From an uncultured Prevotellaceae bacterium (lineage in GTDB: Bacteria; Bacteroidota; Bacteroidia; Bacteroidales; Bacteroidaceae), in contig ONJJ01000033.1 in assembly GCA_900318115.1 (NCBI GenBank), forward strand, positions 1 to 39,392: a stretch of 39,392 nt of DNA, read 5' to 3'. Positions within the stretch are counted from its first letter, which is position 1, and each line of letters opens with the position of its first letter. Under the pieces are notes generated by a model. The model was not told the DNA's origin. It made no database searches and worked only from the letters and a program-made list of their open reading frames with translations. Of the stretch, positions 25,671-33,084 are shown one piece after another. A program made the translations under genes and the position numbers.

Positions 25671-26612
25671 ATGGAAATCAAAGCCGTTAAATTCCGCCGC
25701 GACGGATTCTACACCCAGCCCTTCGCCTTCGGAGGTGAGGAAGGCATGGAACAGTTCGACAAGAACATCCGCTACCGTGGCAGCCTCCAGAACTACCTCA
25801 TCGACACAGGCAGCGAAGTCATCCTCGTGGACACAGGCCTACCCGCAGGCACGCCCGAAGAGGTGCCCGACGAGAACTCCCTCGCCTTCACCGGCAAGGA
25901 CATCTGCACCTACATGCAGGCCTTCGCCGCCTTAGGCTACAAGCCAGAGCAGGTGACCCGCATCCTGCTCACCCACCGCCATGCCGACCACTCCGGCGAG
26001 CTCCGCTCCTTCCCCAATGCCAAGGTCTATGTGAACCAGGACGAGCTGGGTGCCGACGAGCTCCAGGGTCTGCCCAACCTCGTCCCCGTCAGCTTCACCG
26101 ACGGCGCCTACTACAACTTCCCCGAGAGCCAGCAGATCTGCCCCGGCATCCATCTCATCAAGGCTAAGGGCCACACCCGCGGCAACAGCATCGTCATCGT
26201 GGAGAACGAAGGACTCTTCTACATGCTGCATGGCGACATCACCTACGTCGATGAGGCCCTCTACGAGGACAAGCTCTCCGTGGTCTTCGACGACCTCCCC
26301 GCAGCCCGCCAGACGCAGGACCGCATCCGCGAGTTCGTACGCAACCACCCCACCGTCTATTGCGGCACCCACACCCCGCAGGGCTACGAGAACCTCGAGG
26401 CAAAGCGCGTCATGGACCTCGACCATCCCGTTCCCACGCAGCTCGCCGAAGTCGATTTCTCCGCCCAGGAGGCATCCGGCAAGTACGTATGCTCCATCTG
26501 CGGCTACGTCTATGACCCCGCAGAGCACGACGGCGTAGCCTTCGAGAACCTGCCCGACGACTGGCGCTGCCCGCGCTGCAAGCAGCCCAAGTCGAAGTTC
26601 AACAAGGCCTGA
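25671..26612 (+). CDS. MBL-fold hydrolase with a C-terminal rubredoxin domain
   Basis: The 313-residue protein joins two domains. Residues 1-260 are a metallo-beta-lactamase fold of the lactonase-like type with ligands H102, H104, D106, H107 (THRHADHSG), H168 (KGHTRG), D189 (LHGDITY) and H234 (CGTHT). Residues 272-313 are a complete rubredoxin with C274, C277 ([10 protein letters not shown]) and C300, C303 (CPRC). Flavodiiron proteins, which also pair MBL with rubredoxin, have Glu in HxExDH; here it is HxHxDH, the hydrolytic zinc or di-metal form. The rubredoxin may deliver electrons or sense redox state. Substrate is unknown. The next gene starts 7 bases after its stop. Confidence 0.85.
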   Translation: MEIKAVKFRRDGFYTQPFAFGGEEGMEQFDKNIRYRGSLQNYLIDTGSEVILVDTGLPAGTPEEVPDENSLAFTGKDICTYMQAFAALGYKPEQVTRILLTHRHADHSGELRSFPNAKVYVNQDELGADELQGLPNLVPVSFTDGAYYNFPESQQICPGIHLIKAKGHTRGNSIVIVENEGLFYMLHGDITYVDEALYEDKLSVVFDDLPAARQTQDRIREFVRNHPTVYCGTHTPQGYENLEAKRVMDLDHPVPTQLAEVDFSAQEASGKYVCSICGYVYDPAEHDGVAFENLPDDWRCPRCKQPKSKFNKA

Positions 26613-26619
26613 CACTCCG

Positions 26620-26973
26620 ATGGCACTCATCTTAGGACTCCTCATCCCCCTGCTGGGCACCATGCTCGGCGCCTCCTTTGTCTTTCTGATGAAGGACGCC
26701 ATGTCCGCGCGCCTGCAGAAGACGCTGCTGGGCTTCGCCTCCGGCGTGATGGTAGCCGTGGAGCCCATAGGCGGACTGGCAGTGGTGATGCTCGCCTCAC
26801 TGCTCACGCCCGTGTTGCCCTACATGCTCGCCTTTGCCGCCGGAGCCATGTTCTACGTCGTTGTCGAGGAACTCATCCCCGAAGCCTCCGAGGGCCAGCA
26901 CTCCAACCTCAACACCATCGGTTTCGCCATCGGCTTCGTCCTCATGATGGCACTCGATGTCGTCTTGGGATGA
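26620..26973 (+). pseudogene. ZIP-family metal transporter with the middle deleted
   Basis: The 117-residue frame begins like a bacterial ZIP transporter (MALILGLLIPLLGTMLGASF, ending LLGFASGVMVA near residue 46). It then jumps directly to the C-terminal part (VEPIGGLAVVMLASLL, ... FAAGAMFYVVVEELIPEA, ... GFAIGFVLMMALDVVLG). Full-length relatives are about 260 residues and carry the metal-binding HNxPEG helices between these points; these are missing. The junction is around 26752-26765 and the frame is kept. It is either a natural in-frame deletion that destroys transport or an assembly collapse. It lies between the MBL-rubredoxin gene and a small hypothetical. Confidence 0.65.
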
Positions 26974-26991
26974 CGTCAGCGTTTTAGAGCC

Positions 26992-27240
26992 ATGATCACC
27001 AAAGATGCGATAGAGACCGCCTACAGCTTCCTCCACCAGAAGCGCAACGTCTATGTCCACTCCCGTCTGTCCTGGCAGCAGGACGACATCGAGTGGGCCG
27101 TCTCCTCCTATGCCGACGAGATGAGTCCCGCCCTCTACGGCCTCCTCTCCGGCGGTCGCTCCGACTTCCTCCGCGACCATGCCTGCTTCCTCCAGGACAT
27201 CACCTCTGCCGTCCAGCAGCTCGAACAGATGCTCACCTGA
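26992..27240 (+). CDS. Small conserved hypothetical protein
   Basis: The 82-residue product (MITKDAIETAYSFLHQKRNV, then DDIEWAVSSYADEMSPALYGLL) is predicted all-helical and cytoplasmic, with no motif I can assign. Similar short proteins are found in Bacteroidales. It follows the ZIP remnant by 18 bases and is probably in the same transcript. Confidence 0.6.
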   Translation: MITKDAIETAYSFLHQKRNVYVHSRLSWQQDDIEWAVSSYADEMSPALYGLLSGGRSDFLRDHACFLQDITSAVQQLEQMLT

Positions 27241-27430
27241 CTTATGCCGCCCTCTCCGCACCCCTCGTCTAATTCGTGGTCTTATTTTAGATCGCAGATT
27301 TCGCGGATTTCGCGGCTTTTTCTTTTCCTGTCCGCTTGGCTTATTTTAACCGTGTAATCCGTGGAATCCGTGGTCTTTAAATGATTCCAGATTTAGCGCT
27401 TGCTTATTTCTCTTTGCTGTCTATGCGCGG
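27241..27430. other. Non-coding stretch with short direct repeats
   Basis: No credible gene is present. The stretch shows iterated short words: GATTTCGCG twice in tandem near 27297-27316, and AATCCGTGG twice near 27356-27370. These look like degenerate spacer repeats. A frame at 27381-27593 lacks protein-like composition. Confidence 0.4.
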
Positions 27431-27496
27431 AAGGAGCAGGCTGTGTGCTTTGGAGGAGCTATCTGTGTGGAGCAGAGGAGCTGGCTGTGTGGAAGA
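27431..27496 (+). repeat. Three tandem units of 22 bases
   Basis: AAGGAGCAGGCTGTGTGC (27431), GAGGAGCTATCTGTGTGG (27453) and GAGGAGCTGGCTGTGTGG (27475) start exactly 22 bases apart, each followed by a variable tetramer. The period equals that of the repeat at 6296-6383, though the sequence differs. A 22-base period cannot encode a regular peptide repeat. Confidence 0.65.
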
Positions 27497-27538
27497 GGCG
27501 AGTTGGGAAGGGCCCCCTTGCTACAGCCCGCAGAAAGT

Positions 27539-27710
27539 GATACAGAATACAGAATACAGTTTTCTTGTGAGCAATGCAAAAAGTGGCAATTAAAAATTAC
27601 AATATATACTATTATATATATATAATAGTATATATTGTAAAATTCTTCCACCCATTTTTCAGCACCCAATGTTATAGCTCCTGAGAAAACTGTATTCTGT
27701 ATTCTGTATC
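27539..27710. repeat. 172-base nested inverted repeat with a perfect 44-base palindrome
   Basis: The outer arms are a perfect 27-bp inverted repeat (27539-27565 and 27684-27710) made of tandem ATACAGA heptamers and ending in TTTTCT. The centre, 27597-27640, is a perfect palindrome of 22 + 22 bases, A/T only except for one C or G near each end and in each arm. The DNA between is not symmetric. No reading frame crosses it. It could be a non-autonomous mobile element, a double hairpin RNA or a cruciform-forming site. Confidence 0.85.
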
Positions 27711-27806
27711 CATTTTCCATACGGATAATGTTGACTTGTCAGTCTGGATTAGTGGACTCTTTTCTTTGAGTGGGTTTACATTTTTTCCCGTGAGGTGATG
27801 CCAGGG

Positions 27807-28289
27807 CTATGCTGCAGGTCGGTTCATCAGCAGATAGACAACTGCGGCGATGAGGGCGAGGATGATGACCACAGCCAGAACTCCGAGAATGCATCCCACG
27901 GGTCCGCATCCGGGCTGTTCCTCGTTCTGCTCCTCGGCCTGCGAGGTGGTGTCGTTGGCGTTGGCGGCTTCGGCTTCGGCGATGGCTTCGTCGAGGCTGG
28001 GCACGTCGGTGGCGCCTTTCTTGCCCTTGTTCTTCTTGGAGGCGGTCGCTTTCTTGGCGGCTGCTGCGCCTCCTATGCCGAGCATGGAGAGGAGGTTGAG
28101 TTTCTTCCAGGTGATGAGGCGTTTGCTGTAGCCCACGCCCTTGCCGAGGCTGACGCTGACGTTGACGCCTGTGCTGCCGATGTTCAGGGTCTTGCCCTTG
28201 GGGCCTATGGTGAGGCTGACGCCGCTCTTGCCCACGTTGGCAGTCACGTAGGGGAGGACTTTGATGCGTTTGTTGAATCGTACACCCAT
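27807..28289 (-). CDS. DUF4236 protein with a C-terminal membrane anchor
   Basis: The 160-residue protein opens MGVRFNKRIKVLPYVTANVG, then KSGVSLTIGPKGKTLNIGSTG, the DUF4236 pattern of short glycine-turn strands. A Lys/Ala-rich linker and an acidic Ala/Glu segment (residues about 95-125) follow. The end is one transmembrane helix (VGCILGVLAVVIILALIAAVVYLL). Function of the family is unknown. The ATG at 28289 is preferred to the upstream GTG at 28298. It diverges from the thiamine operon; TATCTTTG (complement of 28382-28389) is its likely -7 box. Confidence 0.75.
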   Translation of the reverse strand: MGVRFNKRIKVLPYVTANVGKSGVSLTIGPKGKTLNIGSTGVNVSVSLGKGVGYSKRLITWKKLNLLSMLGIGGAAAAKKATASKKNKGKKGATDVPSLDEAIAEAEAANANDTTSQAEEQNEEQPGCGPVGCILGVLAVVIILALIAAVVYLLMNRPAA

Positions 28290-28494
28290 GATGAGCACGA
28301 GCTGAGCTCGTAGTTTAGAGGTTAATAGTTTGGTGAGCGCGGTCTGGGAGCCGCGGCGTGGTGAGCGCTGAAACTTTGGCGCAAAGATAGCGAAAAGTTG
28401 GATGAACAGAGCATATAATGAGTAAAATGTGCGAAAAGAGGCGGCTCGCGCTTACATTTTTTGCTTTTCGCTTTTCTCTTTACGCTCTTTTGCG

Positions 28495-28502
28495 TACCTT
28501 TG
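28495..28502 (+). promoter_or_regulatory. Promoter of the thiamine operon
   Basis: TACCTTTG fits the -7 box and lies 8 bases before the riboswitch. The -33 position holds only a T-rich stretch (TTTT at 28472-28475, 19 bases upstream). Transcription would start near 28509, right at the aptamer. Confidence 0.65.
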
Positions 28503-28510
28503 CGGCCGAT

Positions 28511-28595
28511 TTATCAAGGGGTGCCCGCCAATTGGGTCGGGCTGAGATTATACCCTTCAGACCTGATGCGGGTAGTGCCGCCGTAGGAATGATAA
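28511..28595 (+). ncRNA. TPP riboswitch (THI element)
   Basis: The conserved core is plain: GGGGTGC (28518-28524), CTGAGATTATACCC (28542-28555), ACCTGAT (28561-28567), GCGGGTAGTGCC and CGTAGGAA. Stem P1 is TTATCA (28511-28516) with TGATAA (28590-28595). The class binds thiamine pyrophosphate and turns off downstream genes. The genes that follow (receptor, PnuT, TPK) form a thiamine salvage operon, which confirms the identity. Confidence 0.96.
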
Positions 28596-28640
28596 GGTAC
28601 GAAGACTCTCCCCCTTATTTTGTTTCATTATTAAATAAGG
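28592..28640 (+). promoter_or_regulatory. Expression platform of the TPP riboswitch
   Basis: CCTTATTT (28613-28620) can pair with AAATAAGG (28633-28640), a hairpin ending 8 bases before the ATG at 28649. The same CCTTAT (28613-28618) can instead pair with ATAAGG (28592-28597), which is part of the 3' strand of P1. With TPP bound, P1 forms and frees CCTTATTT to mask the initiation region. Without TPP the alternative pairing opens it. This implies control of translation start, with no T-run for termination. Confidence 0.7.
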
Positions 28641-28648
28641 TATCAGAG

Positions 28649-30997
28649 ATGAAAAAGACAATGACTTTCTTGCTGGCTGTGCAATTGGGTGCAGCCTGTG
28701 CCGTCGCGCAGCAGAACCTGACGATGGCAGAAATCGAAGCCGCAGACACCGCCTCCGTGGAGCAACTGCAGGAAATGGTGGTGCGCAGCGTCAGAGCCAC
28801 GAAGAAGACTCCCGTGGCCTTCACTGACATGAGCCGCGAGCAACTGCGCAGCGTGAACTATGGTCAGGACGTGCCCTACCTGCTCTCGCTGACGCCGAGC
28901 ATCACGATGACTTCTGACGCCGGCAACGGCATCGGCTACACCTCGTTGCGCGTCCGCGGCACCGACCCCTCACGCGTGAACATCACCGCCAACGGCATCC
29001 CCCTGAACGATGCAGAGAGCGCCACGGTCTTCTGGGTGAACATGGGCGACTTCGCCAGCAGCGTGCAGTCGATGCAGATTCAGCGCGGAGTGGGCACGAG
29101 CACCAACGGCGCCGGTGCCTTTGGTGCCACGCTGAACATGCTGACAGAGAACATCGGCATGAAACCTTACATCGGCCTCGACGTCAGCGGCGGCTCCTAC
29201 AGCAGCCACAAGGAGACCCTGCGTTTCGGCACAGGTATATTGGCCGACCACTGGGGCCTGCAGGGACGCCTCTCGAACATCGGCTCGAAGGGGTACCTGG
29301 ACCGAGCCTCCACGAAGCTGAACTCCTACTTCCTCCAGGCCGGATGGTTCGGAGCTGACGCCGCCGTGAAGTTCATTACCTGGAACGGCATCGAGGAGAC
29401 CTACCACGCATGGAACTACACCTCGAAGTATGAGCAGAGCCTATATGGCCGCACCTTCAACAGCTGTGGCCTGATGGGCTACGACGAGCAGGGCAACCCC
29501 AACAAATACTATGAGGACCAGACCGACAACTACCACCAGCAGAACTACCAGCTCATCTGGAACCAGCGCTACAGCCGGTTCTTCAACTCCAACGTGGGAC
29601 TCCACTATACCAAGGGCAAGGGCTACTACCAGCAGCTCCAGAGTGCTGCCACACAGATGATGTACGGCACATCGTGGGCCACGTTCGGGCTGAGCACCGA
29701 CCCGACCGTCGTAGCCGACCTGGCCGACCAGCAGAAGATGGACAACGACTTCTTCGGCATGGTGGCATCGGTGACCTACAACAACCAGAAGAACCTGGAA
29801 GTCATCGCCGGAGGCGGCTGGAACCGCTATGTCGGCGACCAGTTCGGGCATATCGTGTGGGCGCAGCCCGGCGTGGTCACCACCGTGCCGGAGCCCGCAG
29901 CACTGACACCGGACTTCGAGTACTACCGCAACCACTCGCGCAAGACGGACTTCAACATCTATGGTAAGGCCAGCTATGAGTTCGTCAGCGGAGTGAACGC
30001 CTACCTGGACTTGCAATACCGCCACATCGGCTACATGCTGCAGGACCCCACGGTCGCCTATGGCGTGAACACGGACAAGAGCTACGTAATTGACAAGAAC
30101 TACAACTTCTTCAACCCGAAATTTGGCATCAACTACGACATCACCGACCGCCACCGCGTCTATGCCTCCTACGGCATCGGGCACAAGGAACCGGTGCGCA
30201 ACAACTTCATGCAGCAGATTGCCAACCCCGACCGCACAGACACCCACGCCAGCGCCGAGCGCCTGAACGACCTCGAGGTAGGCTACAAATTCCAGAGCCC
30301 GCGCTTCTCTGCCGGAGCCAACCTCTACTGGATGAACTACAAGGACCAGCTGGTGCTGACGGGCGAGCTGAACGCCATCGGCGAGGCTCTGACCAAGAAC
30401 CTCGACAAGAGCTACCGCCTGGGCATAGAGCTGGAAGCAGCCTGGAAACCTCTCAACTGGTTCCGGTGGGACGCCAACCTCACCCTCTCGCGCAACCGCG
30501 TAGAGGACATGGTCGTCACCCTCACCGACGGCACCAACGTGAACCTGGGCTCGCAGCCGCTGGCCTTCTCGCCCGGCCTGATCTTCAACAACATCTTCAC
30601 CTTCGACTGGAAAGGCTTGAAAGCCAGCATCCAGAGCCAGTACGTCGGCGACCAGTACCTGACGAACACGGGCTTCGAGGAGATGGAATGCACCGACGCC
30701 GCAGGTCAGACGACCTACGAGACTCTGCTGCTGAAGAAGCACTTCACGACCAACGTGGACCTGAGCTACCAGTTCGCCCTGCCGCGTTTCGGGGTGAAGG
30801 ACATCACCGTGGGGGTGACTCTGTACAATCTTTTCTCCGCCAAGTTCGACAACAACGGCTGGGCAGCTCCCCAACTGGTCAACGACGGCGGCCGCATCAA
30901 GGCCGTCAACGAATGGGACATACGCGACAACGGAGCCGCCGGCTTCGCTCCCTCGGCACCCTTCAACGTGATGGCCCACCTCTCTGTAAATTTCTGA
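28649..30997 (+). CDS. TonB-dependent outer-membrane receptor, probably for thiamine
   Basis: The 782-residue protein has a signal peptide (MKKTMTFLLAVQLGAACAVA), a TonB-box-like QEMVVRSVRATK near residue 42-53, and a plug domain (VPYLLSLTPSITMTSDAGNG, then SLRVRGTDPSRVNITANGIP). A long 22-strand-type barrel follows, ending in the outer-membrane signal HLSVNF. There is no SusC-type carboxypeptidase-like extension. The riboswitch upstream and the pnuT and TPK genes downstream point to thiamine or its precursors as substrate. The start at 28649 is used because the longer frame from 28418 would translate the riboswitch. Confidence 0.9.
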   Translation: MKKTMTFLLAVQLGAACAVAQQNLTMAEIEAADTASVEQLQEMVVRSVRATKKTPVAFTDMSREQLRSVNYGQDVPYLLSLTPSITMTSDAGNGIGYTSLRVRGTDPSRVNITANGIPLNDAESATVFWVNMGDFASSVQSMQIQRGVGTSTNGAGAFGATLNMLTENIGMKPYIGLDVSGGSYSSHKETLRFGTGILADHWGLQGRLSNIGSKGYLDRASTKLNSYFLQAGWFGADAAVKFITWNGIEETYHAWNYTSKYEQSLYGRTFNSCGLMGYDEQGNPNKYYEDQTDNYHQQNYQLIWNQRYSRFFNSNVGLHYTKGKGYYQQLQSAATQMMYGTSWATFGLSTDPTVVADLADQQKMDNDFFGMVASVTYNNQKNLEVIAGGGWNRYVGDQFGHIVWAQPGVVTTVPEPAALTPDFEYYRNHSRKTDFNIYGKASYEFVSGVNAYLDLQYRHIGYMLQDPTVAYGVNTDKSYVIDKNYNFFNPKFGINYDITDRHRVYASYGIGHKEPVRNNFMQQIANPDRTDTHASAERLNDLEVGYKFQSPRFSAGANLYWMNYKDQLVLTGELNAIGEALTKNLDKSYRLGIELEAAWKPLNWFRWDANLTLSRNRVEDMVVTLTDGTNVNLGSQPLAFSPGLIFNNIFTFDWKGLKASIQSQYVGDQYLTNTGFEEMECTDAAGQTTYETLLLKKHFTTNVDLSYQFALPRFGVKDITVGVTLYNLFSAKFDNNGWAAPQLVNDGGRIKAVNEWDIRDNGAAGFAPSAPFNVMAHLSVNF

Positions 30998-31007
30998 GCA
31001 AGAGCGC

Positions 31008-31589
31008 ATGATGGCATTCCTGGAAACTCACTGGCTCGATATCCTGACCACGGTACTCGGTCTCCTGTACATCTGGCTGGAGTACCGCGCCAGCATCGCC
31101 CTCTGGTTCGTGGGCATCGTGATGCCTGCGCTGGACATCTACCTCTACTGGAGCCACGGGCTCTACGGCGACGCCGGCATGGCCGTGTACTACACGCTGG
31201 CGGCCGTCTATGGCTACGTGGTCTGGACTTGGGGCCGGGGACAGCAACAGGAGCGCTCTATCACCCACATGCCTCCGAGGAAGTACCTGCCCACCGCAGT
31301 GTGCTTCCTCGCTGCATGGGCCGCAACCTATTACATATTAATAACATGGACTAACTCCACGGTGCCCGTTCTGGACTCGTTCACCAACGCGCTCTCCTTC
31401 GTCGGTCTCTGGGCCCTGGCGCGTAAGTACATCGAGCAGTGGTTCTTCTGGATCGTGGTGGATGCCGTCTGCTGCGTACTCTATGTGCAGAAGGGCATCC
31501 CCTTCAAGGCCGGGCTCTACGGACTTTACGTCATCATCGCCGTGGCAGGATATTTCAAATGGAAACAACTTTCGAAGCAGCCGTCGTAG
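31008..31589 (+). CDS. pnuT: PnuT-type inner-membrane thiamine transporter (PnuC family)
   Basis: The 193-residue protein has about seven hydrophobic segments and PnuC-family features (FLETHWLDILTTVLGLLYIW, GLYGDAGMAVYYTLAAVYGY, QWFFWIVVDAVCCVLYVQKG). PnuC-type carriers move the unphosphorylated vitamin by facilitated diffusion, which is then trapped by phosphorylation. The TPK gene overlaps its 3' end by 31 bases, which fits metabolic trapping of thiamine. The start is 10 bases after the receptor stop; the ATG at 31011 is an alternative. Confidence 0.88.
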   Translation: MMAFLETHWLDILTTVLGLLYIWLEYRASIALWFVGIVMPALDIYLYWSHGLYGDAGMAVYYTLAAVYGYVVWTWGRGQQQERSITHMPPRKYLPTAVCFLAAWAATYYILITWTNSTVPVLDSFTNALSFVGLWALARKYIEQWFFWIVVDAVCCVLYVQKGIPFKAGLYGLYVIIAVAGYFKWKQLSKQPS

Positions 31590-32191
31590 CCGCCGGCGAT
31601 TTCCCCACACACCCCGTAGCGCTGAGCATCCTCCGCAGCACACCCCACATCGTGGCCTGCGACGGGGCTGTGGGCGATGTGCCGCAGGCTGAGGCCGTGG
31701 TGGGCGACGGCGACAGCGTGCCCACGACCTACCGCCAACGCCTTATCCGGATAGACGAGCAAGAGGACAACGACCTGACGAAGGCCACACGCTACTGCCT
31801 GACCCGCGGCTGGCGTTCCATCGCTTACTTCGGCGCCACAGGCCGTCGCGAGGACCACACGCTGGGCAACATCTCGCTGCTCATGCGCTACTACCGCGAA
31901 TTTGGCATTCAAGGAACGATGTTCACGGACCATGGATTCTTCAGCCCCGTACGCGGGACAAGGACCTTCCCGGCCTTCCCCGGACAGCAGGTGAGCATCT
32001 TCAACTTCGGATGCAAGCACCTGGCTTCCACGGGACTGAAATGGGAGTCCTATGCCTATGAGCAATGGTGGCAGGGCACACTCAACGAATCCCTCGGTGA
32101 ATTCTTTTCCCTCGAGGGCGACGGATATTACCTCGTTTTTCAGACCTACGAAAAGAAGGCTTCTTCCTCGATGGAAGGTTCCGGGAAGTAA
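31559..32191 (+). CDS. Thiamine pyrophosphokinase
   Basis: The 210-residue enzyme makes TPP from thiamine and ATP. The catalytic motifs are VACDGAVGDVPQAEAVVGDGDS (key part GDGDS), DEQEDNDLTKATRYC and FGATGRREDHTLGNISLL. The C-terminal beta-sandwich includes the GLKW segment. The ATG at 31559 overlaps pnuT by 31 bases in another frame. Longer starts would run deep into pnuT. It completes the salvage route receptor, PnuT, TPK and makes the ligand of the riboswitch. Confidence 0.93.
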   Translation: METTFEAAVVAAGDFPTHPVALSILRSTPHIVACDGAVGDVPQAEAVVGDGDSVPTTYRQRLIRIDEQEDNDLTKATRYCLTRGWRSIAYFGATGRREDHTLGNISLLMRYYREFGIQGTMFTDHGFFSPVRGTRTFPAFPGQQVSIFNFGCKHLASTGLKWESYAYEQWWQGTLNESLGEFFSLEGDGYYLVFQTYEKKASSSMEGSGK

Positions 32192-32224
32192 ACTTCCTAA
32201 GAACACATAGCTTCACAAAGAAGC
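32184..32224 (+). terminator. Weak hairpins after the TPK gene
   Basis: GGAAGT (32184-32189) with ACTTCC (32192-32197) and GCTTC (32210-32214) with GAAGC (32220-32224) form two short stems around the stop codon in the 56-base gap between convergent genes. CTTAAAA follows, without a T-run, so termination here is uncertain. Confidence 0.35.
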
Positions 32225-32247
32225 CTTAAAAGACATACGAAGCTACG

Positions 32248-32919
32248 TCAGGAGGCCTTCGGGTGCTTTGGCGCCACATGCTCCTTGTGGTGCTTCGACA
32301 CTTTGCCGCCCACCGTCTTTGCCTTCGGAATAGCTCGCGCACGTAGCGTGGAATCCTCCACCAAGGTAGCTTCCATAGAGTCGCGGTAGGCCTGGACTAC
32401 TGCTGTGCGCGAGAGGCGGTGGCGAGCCCAGTAGATGCTGTCGTCCTGCCAGACGGGGGGGCCTAAATCCACATCCGTGGAATAACCTAAGTCCAGTTCC
32501 GGGCGTTCCGTCGAGGGTTCATATTTATAAGGTATTCGTCCTGCTATATACGGAAAAATCTCTACCTGCTGGAATCCGTGGTGGATGATATCTAATTGGC
32601 GGGCAGCGGCACGCGAGAGGTCGATGACGAACTTACGCGTATAAGGACCCCGATCCGTCACAGTCACCACCACCTCGCGTCCGTTGACGAGGTTGCGAAC
32701 CAGCAACTTGGTACCCAGCGGATAGCGCAGGTGGGCGCACGTCATACTGTCGCGGTGGTACAGTTGTCCGTTGGCCATCTTGCGACCGTGGAAACTGTCG
32801 GCGTAGTACGAGGCGTTACCCTGTTGTGTAAACAGAATTTGCGCTTCGGCGACAGTGACGAAGATAGCGGCTCCGGCGAAGAGCAAAAACGTGCGAAAAA
32901 GTGAGGAAAAGTCTTTCAT
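32248..32919 (-). CDS. rlpA: RlpA-like septal ring lytic transglycosylase
   Basis: The 223-residue protein starts with a signal peptide (MKDFSSLFRTFLLFAGAAIF, then VTVAEA). It has a double-psi beta-barrel domain at residues about 28-125: GNASYYADSFHGRKMANGQL, then TKLLVRNLVNGREVVVTVTDRGPY with the catalytic Asp in DRGPY, and IDLSRAAARQL. RlpA enzymes cleave denuded glycan strands at the septum. There is no SPOR domain; the C-terminus is a basic His/Lys-rich tail. The ATG at 32919 is chosen over those at 32940 and 33012 because it gives a clean signal peptide. Confidence 0.85.
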   Translation of the reverse strand: MKDFSSLFRTFLLFAGAAIFVTVAEAQILFTQQGNASYYADSFHGRKMANGQLYHRDSMTCAHLRYPLGTKLLVRNLVNGREVVVTVTDRGPYTRKFVIDLSRAAARQLDIIHHGFQQVEIFPYIAGRIPYKYEPSTERPELDLGYSTDVDLGPPVWQDDSIYWARHRLSRTAVVQAYRDSMEATLVEDSTLRARAIPKAKTVGGKVSKHHKEHVAPKHPKAS

Positions 32920-32993
32920 AAGCGTCTGAAACGGCGTCATTCGGGCGCAAGGTAGGGATTTTTTTGAACCTGGCCAACTTTTTTTGGTGTTTT

Positions 32994-33027
32994 TTTGTGA
33001 TTGATTGGACAAAAATGCGTAACTTTG
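32994..33027 (+). promoter_or_regulatory. Promoter of the tyrosine-kinase gene
   Basis: TTTG (32994-32997) and TAACTTTG (33020-33027) are 22 bases apart, close to the Bacteroidota -33/-7 consensus. The predicted leader to the ATG at 33085 is about 50 bases. Confidence 0.65.
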
Positions 33028-33084
33028 TCCGCTTTTAATCCGATATGTCTCAATTTATAGACGTTTATCCCCCTGAAAATAGAT

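Noticed and set aside
27381-27593. A 70-codon forward frame over the 22-base repeat
   Set aside because: It is built from the repeat and runs into the inverted repeat arm; the 22-base period shifts frame and argues against coding.
27795-28313. A 172-codon forward frame opposite the DUF4236 gene
   Set aside because: The reverse-strand product has a clear DUF4236 start and a membrane helix, while the forward frame is a Gly/Ala/Glu shadow.
28418-28648. Upstream in-frame extension of the TonB receptor
   Set aside because: It would translate the promoter and the TPP riboswitch; the signal peptide starts at 28649.
29441-31009. A 522-codon reverse-strand frame opposite the TonB receptor
   Set aside because: It is a Val/Glu-rich shadow of the receptor gene with no domain, and the receptor is certain.
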